DNA from: Bacilli bacterium
Lineage (GTDB): Bacteria; Bacillota_I; Bacilli_A; RF39; UBA660
Assembly (NCBI GenBank): GCA_024698845.1
Contig: JAILQR010000037.1
Coordinates: 1 to 8,551 of the forward strand
Direction: 5' to 3'
DNA: 8,551 nt
Shown piece after piece: positions 1 to 3,376 of the stretch. Position numbers and translations under genes: made by a program. The notes under the pieces are model-generated. The model was not told the DNA's origin. It saw only the letters and a list, made by a program, of their open reading frames with translations, and ran no database searches. How positions within the stretch are numbered: position 1 is the stretch's first letter; every line of letters starts with the position of its first letter.

Positions 1-90
1 AATTAAAAATGAAATAATTACTCTTTTTATAATTTTATAGAAACATTTATAAATAATCTTCATATAAAATTATACTTTTAATTATAATAT
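1..90. other. AT-rich non-coding stretch downstream of recR
   Basis: About 90 bases beyond the ancestral recR stop, almost entirely A and T. No open reading frame, tRNA-like sequence or convincing intrinsic terminator is visible on the minus strand. The only structure is a 12-bp inverted repeat, listed separately. The next gene, if any, lies outside the window. Confidence 0.5.
28..74. repeat. 12-bp perfect inverted repeat, all A/T
   Basis: TATAATTTTATA at 28-39 is the exact reverse complement of TATAAAATTATA at 63-74, with a 23-base loop that itself contains the palindrome ATTTATAAAT (45-54). On the minus strand (the recR direction) the second arm is followed by A residues, so it is not a classical terminator for recR. 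On the plus strand the second arm is followed by CTTTTAATT, a weak T-tract. It could be a poor terminator for a plus-strand gene to the left, or chance in such AT-rich DNA. Confidence 0.35.
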
Positions 91-186
91 TTATTCGTTA
101 TCTATTATTTCTCGTCTATCTTCTAAAGCTTTATTTATGGAAATCATATCCATATAATCTAAGTTCATACCAAGAGGAACACCATA
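91..186 (-). pseudogene. recR: Severed C-terminal part of recR, still open after the in-frame stop
   Basis: Directly after the TAA at 187-189, in the same frame, 31 sense codons continue to a second TAA at 91-93. They begin YGVPLGMNLDYMD and end ALEDRREIIDNE. This matches the normal RecR C-terminus, where family members read roughly T-R-(I/L)-A-(Y/H)-G-(V/L/I)-P-x-G followed by a D/N-L-(E/D)-Y stretch and a terminal L-x-x-R segment. With the interrupted codon counted, the whole gene would encode 202 residues, close to the usual RecR length of about 198-200. The frame is intact and the sequence has not decayed, so the stop is either very recent, a sequence error, or read through. There is no good start or ribosome binding site for separate translation. 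Confidence 0.75.
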
Positions 187-699
187 TTATAATCTTGTTA
201 CTTTAACATTATATTGATCAAGTACTTTTTTTAGGTAAAGCATTGTCATTTCTCCCTCAATTGAAGATTTTAAAGCAACTATTACTTCTGGACTATCTAG
301 ATTTTTAACTCTGTCTATAAGTGGTTTTATATTTAAATCATCAGGATTAATATTATCCATTGGAGATATCAATCCGCCTAATATATGATATGTTCCATTA
401 AATGAATTACTTTTTTCAAAAGAAAATACACTTTTAAAATCTTCAAGAACACAAATTACATTTTTATCTCTTGTTTCGTCGGAACAAATTGAACAAACTT
501 CACTATCAGAAATATTTCCACATATATTACATCTTTTTATATTTTGTTTTAATGTAGAAATCTCGTTAGAAAAATCAACTAATTTTTTCTCATCCATTTC
601 ATAAGTAGCTATAGCTAATCTTATTGCATTCTTTTCTCCAATACCTGGAAGAGATCTATAAAAGTTGATAATTTTTTCTAATCCAGCTGGATAATTCAT
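187..699 (-). CDS. recR: Recombination mediator protein RecR, truncated by an in-frame stop
   Basis: RecR works with RecF and RecO to load RecA onto single-stranded DNA at gaps. The visible 170 residues carry the family layout: an N-terminal helix-hairpin-helix (LPGIGEKNAIRLA, residues 17-29), a four-cysteine zinc finger (C57, C60, C69, C72) and a Toprim domain from about residue 80 (VICVLEDFKS, then the IEGEMTMLYL strand near 148-156). The usual ATNPTVEGE motif here reads ALKSSIEGE. The start ATG at 697-699 shares one base with the ybaB stop (TAATG), with AGGTGG at 709-714 as ribosome binding site, so translation is probably coupled. The odd point is TAA at 187-189, at the place where relatives have Ala or Ser in the T-R-x-A-Y-G-x-P motif. 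The remaining 31 codons follow in frame. Identity is secure; whether the protein is functional is unknown. Confidence 0.93.
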   Translation of the reverse strand: MNYPAGLEKIINFYRSLPGIGEKNAIRLAIATYEMDEKKLVDFSNEISTLKQNIKRCNICGNISDSEVCSICSDETRDKNVICVLEDFKSVFSFEKSNSFNGTYHILGGLISPMDNINPDDLNIKPLIDRVKNLDSPEVIVALKSSIEGEMTMLYLKKVLDQYNVKVTRL

Positions 700-1001
700 T
701 AGAATAATCCACCTAATGCTCCACCGCCGTAAGAACCAAGTTCTTTATCTACAGTAGCATCAACTTTTTTTAAAGCATCATTCATAGCTATTTTTATCAT
801 ATCTTCTAATACTTCTAAATCATCACTATCCAAAGAAGCATCTTTTTGGATTGAAATAGAAACAATTTCTTTCTTGCCATTTATAACAACGTCAACAAGT
901 TCAGACTTTCCTTCAAAATTCATTTTGTCTATTTCTTCTTTTTTCTTAGTTATATCTCTTTGCATCTTTTGTGCTTGAGCCATTAAACTTTGCATATTCA
1001 T
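699..1001 (-). CDS. ybaB: YbaB/EbfC family nucleoid-associated protein
   Basis: A 100-residue protein of the YbaB/EbfC family (YaaK in Bacillus subtilis), small homodimers that bind DNA as tweezers-shaped nucleoid-associated proteins and are almost always encoded between dnaX and recR. The N-terminus is a helix rich in Met and Gln (MNMQSLMAQAQKMQRDI), followed by a charged helix, the central strands around VVINGKKEIVSISI (residues 38-51), the LEDMIKIAMNDALKKV helix (65-80) and a glycine-rich tail ending GGGALGGLF. I chose the ATG at 999-1001: it lies 9 bases after GGAGG (1011-1015), whereas the upstream ATG at 1008-1010 directly abuts that site and the TTG at 1017-1019 lies before it. The ATG at 993-995 is a less likely alternative. 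The start is one base past the dnaX stop and the gene ends overlapping recR, so the three genes look co-translated. Confidence 0.92.
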   Translation of the reverse strand: MNMQSLMAQAQKMQRDITKKKEEIDKMNFEGKSELVDVVINGKKEIVSISIQKDASLDSDDLEVLEDMIKIAMNDALKKVDATVDKELGSYGGGALGGLF

Positions 1002-1002
1002 A

Positions 1003-2700
1003 TTATTCATCCTCCACAATTATATCTGAATCACCAAAAACATCGTTAGCAATTTCGTATATTTTCTCTTTCACATCAATTTTTGGTTCTTCCATATATG
1101 TATATTCTTTTTTAGTTTTTATATTTTTTGTATATTCTTCAATTAGTAACTTCCACTCATTATTGTTTACGAAAACTATTTTCTTATTATCAAAACCACC
1201 AAGTTTAGATATTAAAAAAGAATTTTCGTTAAGCAAATTAGATGCTGCTTCACTATCCGCAACTAATATTACATTTGTTGGAGAAACTACTCCAACTTCA
1301 GTATCAACAAGTAATGAATATAATTCATTGTTTTCTTTTGTCTTTGAAATATATGATTCATAATTATTAACAAATTCTAATTTCAATTTTTTCTCTGCTC
1401 CAGCAAAAGAATTATTAATTCTAACTTCTATAAGCTTTTGATAATCTTCGTTGACTTCTTGTAAATTTTGATTATCAATAACATCATTGTTAACAATTTC
1501 GTCAGGTATTTGTTCATCATGAACATCCTCAATAGAATTATTTTCTACAACAGGTTCTTCTTTAGAGCTATCTTCAATAGCTTGAGTTTCGACAAATTCT
1601 ATATTTTCTGATGTATCTTCTACTTTATCATGTAAATTTATTTCCTGGGAAATAATTTTATTATCTTTATTTACCGATTTTGAATCTATATTCATATTAG
1701 TTATTATAATCATTTTTATTATTTCAAAATAACTAATAGATTTTTTATTTATATCAAGTTCAAGAACTTCATTAACAATATTTTTTAAGGAATCTATATT
1801 TTCACCAAACGAATTTGTTTTAAGATCACAAATTTTATTTGATAATACAGATATAAATTTATAAACAAAAGACTTTTCACTAATACCATGTTCTATATAA
1901 CTATTAAATAATGAATCAATAGTATTAACATCAGCATTTAATATAGCATTTATAAGATTATTAATACTTTCCACAGATATTATTCCAAATTGTTCTGTTA
2001 ATAACTCTACAGTTATGGGTTTACTCAAAGTAACCAACTGATCAAGTATAGAAAGAGCATCTCTTAATCCACCATCAGCATAATTAGCTATTTCTTCTAT
2101 TACTTCGTCAGTTAATTTAATATTTTCATTATCTAAAACATATTTTAATCTGTTGATAAGTGCTGGTTTGGAAATTTTGCTAAAAGCAAATTGTTGGCAC
2201 CTTGAAAGAATAGTTAATGGTAAACTTTCTGGATTTGTAGTAGCTAGAATAAAAATTACATGAGCTGGAGGTTCCTCCAATGTTAATAAAAAAGCATTAG
2301 ATGCACTATTAGTGAGCATATGTGCTTCATCAATAATATAAATTTTATATTTAGAACTATTTGGTGCTAGCTTAACATTATTTACTATTTCACGAATATC
2401 ATCAACACTATTATTAGAAGCGGCATCTAATTCAATAATATCAGAACTAGAATTAAAATTTTTACAACTATTACATTCTTCACAAGGATTACCATTAACT
2501 GGATGTTCACAATTAATAGCCTTAGCAAACACCTTAGCTGTAGATGTTTTCCCAGTACCTTTAGGTCCAGAAAAAATATAAGCGTGTGATATTTTATTTG
2601 ATACTATAGATTCACGTAATGTATCAGTTATATATTTCTGATCAATTATATCGTCAAAATTATGTGGCCTATATTTTCTGTATAATACTCTATAACTCAT
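1003..2700 (-). CDS. dnaX: DNA polymerase III clamp-loader subunit tau/gamma (DnaX)
   Basis: The ATPase subunit of the clamp loader, which opens the beta clamp and places it on primed DNA. In the 565-residue product the N-terminus MSYRVLYRKYRP is typical. Walker A is GPKGTGKT (45-52), the zinc cysteines are C64, C73, C76 and C79, Walker B is IYIIDEAH (120-127), sensor 1 is in ATTNPE (153-158), the SRC arginine finger is at 166-168, and sensor 2 is in GGLRDALSILDQ (210-221). A collar domain follows, then an acidic, low-complexity linker (about 343-418) and a C-terminal domain that should contact the polymerase. The ATG at 2698-2700 is preferred over an in-frame GTG at 2707-2709, because that GTG is part of the ribosome binding site AGAGGTG. 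The normally basic residue of NALLKTLEEPP is Leu here (NAFLLTLEEPP). No in-phase A-AAA-AAG frameshift site was seen at the linker, so probably only the long form is made. Confidence 0.97.
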   Translation of the reverse strand: MSYRVLYRKYRPHNFDDIIDQKYITDTLRESIVSNKISHAYIFSGPKGTGKTSTAKVFAKAINCEHPVNGNPCEECNSCKNFNSSSDIIELDAASNNSVDDIREIVNNVKLAPNSSKYKIYIIDEAHMLTNSASNAFLLTLEEPPAHVIFILATTNPESLPLTILSRCQQFAFSKISKPALINRLKYVLDNENIKLTDEVIEEIANYADGGLRDALSILDQLVTLSKPITVELLTEQFGIISVESINNLINAILNADVNTIDSLFNSYIEHGISEKSFVYKFISVLSNKICDLKTNSFGENIDSLKNIVNEVLELDINKKSISYFEIIKMIIITNMNIDSKSVNKDNKIISQEINLHDKVEDTSENIEFVETQAIEDSSKEEPVVENNSIEDVHDEQIPDEIVNNDVIDNQNLQEVNEDYQKLIEVRINNSFAGAEKKLKLEFVNNYESYISKTKENNELYSLLVDTEVGVVSPTNVILVADSEAASNLLNENSFLISKLGGFDNKKIVFVNNNEWKLLIEEYTKNIKTKKEYTYMEEPKIDVKEKIYEIANDVFGDSDIIVEDE

Positions 2701-2706
2701 ACATTT

Positions 2707-2713
2707 CACCTCT
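2707..2713 (-). promoter_or_regulatory. Ribosome binding site of dnaX (decides the start)
   Basis: AGAGGTG lies 6 bases before the ATG at 2698-2700. It contains the in-frame GTG that would otherwise be called as the start, so translation from the ATG (MSYRVLYRKYRP, matching the family N-terminus) is favoured. Confidence 0.75.
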
Positions 2714-2718
2714 GTTAA

Positions 2719-2727
2719 ATTATATCA
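2719..2727 (-). promoter_or_regulatory. Extended -10 promoter candidate for dnaX-ybaB-recR
   Basis: On the minus strand the 41-base gap between tadA and dnaX holds TGATATAAT, a perfect TATAAT preceded by the TGn extension. A start about 7 bases downstream would give a leader of only about a dozen bases, still containing the dnaX ribosome binding site. No good -35 hexamer is present at 17-18 bp, which extended -10 promoters tolerate. It would uncouple dnaX-ybaB-recR from the SRP/tadA transcript. Perfect -10 boxes arise easily by chance in such AT-rich DNA. Confidence 0.5.
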
Positions 2728-2741
2728 TAAATTGCTAGTGT

Positions 2742-3155
2742 TTATCTCTTTTTATTAAAGAAACTTTGCATAATTTCACAGTATTTTGTTTCAAAGTTTG
2801 AATCCAATTTAAGTATATTAGTTTTATTATATTCTTTCTTATTATTTGGCTTATCAAGAAGATAATAAACATTCCTTAAACGTGATTGTTTAATAATATT
2901 TTCACACATACTACATGGTTTTAAGGTAACATACATATCACAATCATATAAGAAATATGATTTTATTTTCTTATTAGCCTTTAAAATAGCATTTATTTCA
3001 GCGTGATTTATAATTTTTTTATGTTTTTGACGAGTATTAAATCCTTTAGAGATAATTTTATTATTTTTTACAATAATACATCCTACAGGAACGTCGTCAT
3101 ATTTTAGACTTTTTTTAGATAATTTTATAATTATATTTAAAAATCTTTCTTTCAT
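2742..3155 (-). CDS. tadA: tRNA adenosine(34) deaminase TadA
   Basis: TadA converts adenosine to inosine at the wobble position of tRNA-Arg(ACG), so that one tRNA reads CGU, CGC and CGA. The 137-residue product has the zinc-dependent cytidine/deoxycytidylate deaminase fold signatures: VPVGCIIVKNNKIISKGFN (22-40), the HAE motif (H51, catalytic E53) and PCSMC (zinc ligands C81 and C84). It is shorter than the 160-170 residues of Bacillus or E. coli TadA; the segment after the second zinc motif is Lys- and Asn-rich and lacks the usual D-P-K-x-G-A stretch. The usual VTLEPC reads VTLKPC. I chose the ATG at 3153-3155, with GAGG five bases upstream. An in-frame GTG at 3177-3179 lies inside the SRP RNA stem and is not a credible start. 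Position next to ffs and dnaX matches the Bacillus neighbourhood and supports TadA over other small deaminases. Confidence 0.9.
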   Translation of the reverse strand: MKERFLNIIIKLSKKSLKYDDVPVGCIIVKNNKIISKGFNTRQKHKKIINHAEINAILKANKKIKSYFLYDCDMYVTLKPCSMCENIIKQSRLRNVYYLLDKPNNKKEYNKTNILKLDSNFETKYCEIMQSFFNKKR

Positions 3156-3160
3156 AATAA

Positions 3161-3164
3161 CCTC
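3161..3164 (-). promoter_or_regulatory. Ribosome binding site of tadA (decides the start)
   Basis: GAGG lies 5 bases before the ATG at 3153-3155 and only 2 bases after the U-tract that ends the SRP RNA. It rules in favour of the ATG over the upstream in-frame GTG within the RNA gene. Confidence 0.65.
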
Positions 3165-3166
3165 AT

Positions 3167-3186
3167 AAAAAAAGTGCACACAAATA
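3167..3186 (-). terminator. Intrinsic terminator formed by the SRP RNA closing stem
   Basis: The 3' arm of the SRP RNA terminal helix (3174-3186) is followed at once by seven U residues (3167-3173). The stem, about 12 pairs with one bulged G, plus the U-tract is a classical intrinsic terminator. It sits immediately before the tadA ribosome binding site, so tadA expression from the upstream promoter would depend on readthrough. Confidence 0.7.
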
Positions 3187-3244
3187 GGGATTGATGTGGC
3201 TGCTTTCTTCCGAATCTGACCAGGTTACAATATATTTGTTGCAC
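3174..3244 (-). ncRNA. ffs: Signal recognition particle RNA, small 4.5S type
   Basis: The minus strand carries the nearly invariant SRP domain IV core: ACCUGGUCAG, then a UUC-GGAA-GAA stem with a GGAA tetraloop, then AGCAGCC. This core binds Ffh, which targets ribosomes making membrane proteins to FtsY. The outer arms pair: GUGCA-ACAAAUA at the 5' end with UAUUUGU-G-UGCAC at the 3' end, about 12 pairs with one bulged G. Next come a small internal loop and AUUG/CAAU. The inferred transcript is only about 71 nt and has no Alu domain, unlike the roughly 270-nt scRNA of Bacillus subtilis. A promoter candidate lies upstream and a U7 tract follows the closing stem. The ends are set from the helix and may be off by a few bases. 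Confidence 0.93.
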
Positions 3245-3250
3245 GTATAT

Positions 3251-3279
3251 AAATTAACATATATTACTTAGATTTTCAA
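3251..3279 (-). promoter_or_regulatory. Promoter candidate for the SRP RNA
   Basis: On the minus strand, TTGAAA (3274-3279) and TAATTT (3251-3256) are separated by exactly 17 bp, and the -10 is preceded by TGT, an extended -10 element. Transcription starting 7 bases after the -10 would begin at the first G of the SRP RNA closing stem (3244). The -10 hexamer itself is weak, but spacing and start fit well. Confidence 0.6.
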
Positions 3280-3294
3280 TAATAAATATATACA

Positions 3295-3310
3295 TGTTTC
3301 ACGTGGAACA
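3295..3310. promoter_or_regulatory. parS site 1, ParB-binding centromere element
   Basis: TGTTTCACGTGGAACA is the exact reverse complement of the well-known bacterial parS consensus TGTTCCACGTGAAACA. ParB (Spo0J) binds it, spreads and helps recruit SMC for chromosome segregation. It lies 15 bp upstream of the -35 box of the SRP RNA promoter. Confidence 0.93.
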
Positions 3311-3332
3311 ATTAAATTTGAATTATATAAAT

Positions 3333-3352
3333 AAAAAAGTTCCACGTGGAAC
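3333..3352 (-). terminator. Terminator candidate for gyrA built on a parS palindrome
   Basis: Reading on the minus strand after the gyrA stop, the perfect palindrome GTTCCACGTGGAAC (3339-3352) can form a 5-bp GTTCC/GGAAC stem with an ACGT loop. It is followed directly by TTTTTT (3333-3338) and then ATTT. No other terminator-like structure lies between gyrA and the SRP promoter. The stem is short, so efficiency is uncertain. Confidence 0.5.
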
Positions 3353-3353
3353 A
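3338..3353. promoter_or_regulatory. parS site 2
   Basis: AGTTCCACGTGGAACA contains the 14-bp perfect palindrome GTTCCACGTGGAAC, the core of parS; only the outermost first base (A rather than T) departs from the symmetric 16-mer. It overlaps the putative gyrA terminator. Confidence 0.85.
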
Positions 3354-3354
3354 T

Positions 3355-3370
3355 TGTTCTACGTGGAACA
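3355..3370. promoter_or_regulatory. parS site 3
   Basis: TGTTCTACGTGGAACA differs from the symmetric parS form TGTTCCACGTGGAACA at a single base (T for C at position 6). It begins one base after site 2 ends and stops 6 bases before the gyrA stop codon, so the two sites form a near-tandem pair. Confidence 0.8.
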
Positions 3371-3376
3371 TATATA

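Noticed and set aside
91..699. Recoding of TAA (or a variant genetic code) as the explanation for the recR stop.
   Set aside because: TAA is the normal terminator of most other genes in the window, checked Trp codons are TGG and no in-frame TGA occurs, so the standard code holds. Site-specific readthrough cannot be excluded but has no visible signal.
1105..1120. An A6G run near the 3' end of dnaX, similar to the E. coli A-AAA-AAG slippery site.
   Set aside because: The run is in the wrong codon phase (AAA AAA G) and lies about 35 codons from the C-terminus, so it would not yield a gamma form.
971..1363. Open frame on the plus strand opposite dnaX.
   Set aside because: It is antisense to the conserved dnaX/ybaB junction, has no recognisable domain and shows the composition of a shadow frame. 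The same holds for plus-strand frames at 3846-4166, 5262-5564, 6057-6305 and 6579-6782 and the minus-strand frame at 5521-5769.
1968..1980. CTTTCCACA and a TGTGGATGG near 5687 resemble DnaA boxes (TTATCCACA).
   Set aside because: They are isolated, inside dnaX and gyrA coding sequence, and each has two mismatches. There is no cluster or AT-rich unwinding region specific to an origin.
2287..2293. A U-UUU-UUA heptamer in the dnaX reading phase, a classic -1 frameshift sequence, in a gene known for programmed frameshifting in E. coli.
   Set aside because: It lies at codons 137-138 inside the ATPase domain, so a shift would give a fragment of about 170 residues rather than a gamma-like product. 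No stimulatory stem or upstream ribosome-binding-like element was recognised. Runs of T are frequent here; chance is the best explanation.
3156..3179. Upstream extension of tadA to an in-frame GTG at 3177-3179.
   Set aside because: The GTG and following codons lie in the SRP RNA stem and U-tract, with no ribosome binding site. The ATG at 3153-3155 has GAGG at the right distance.
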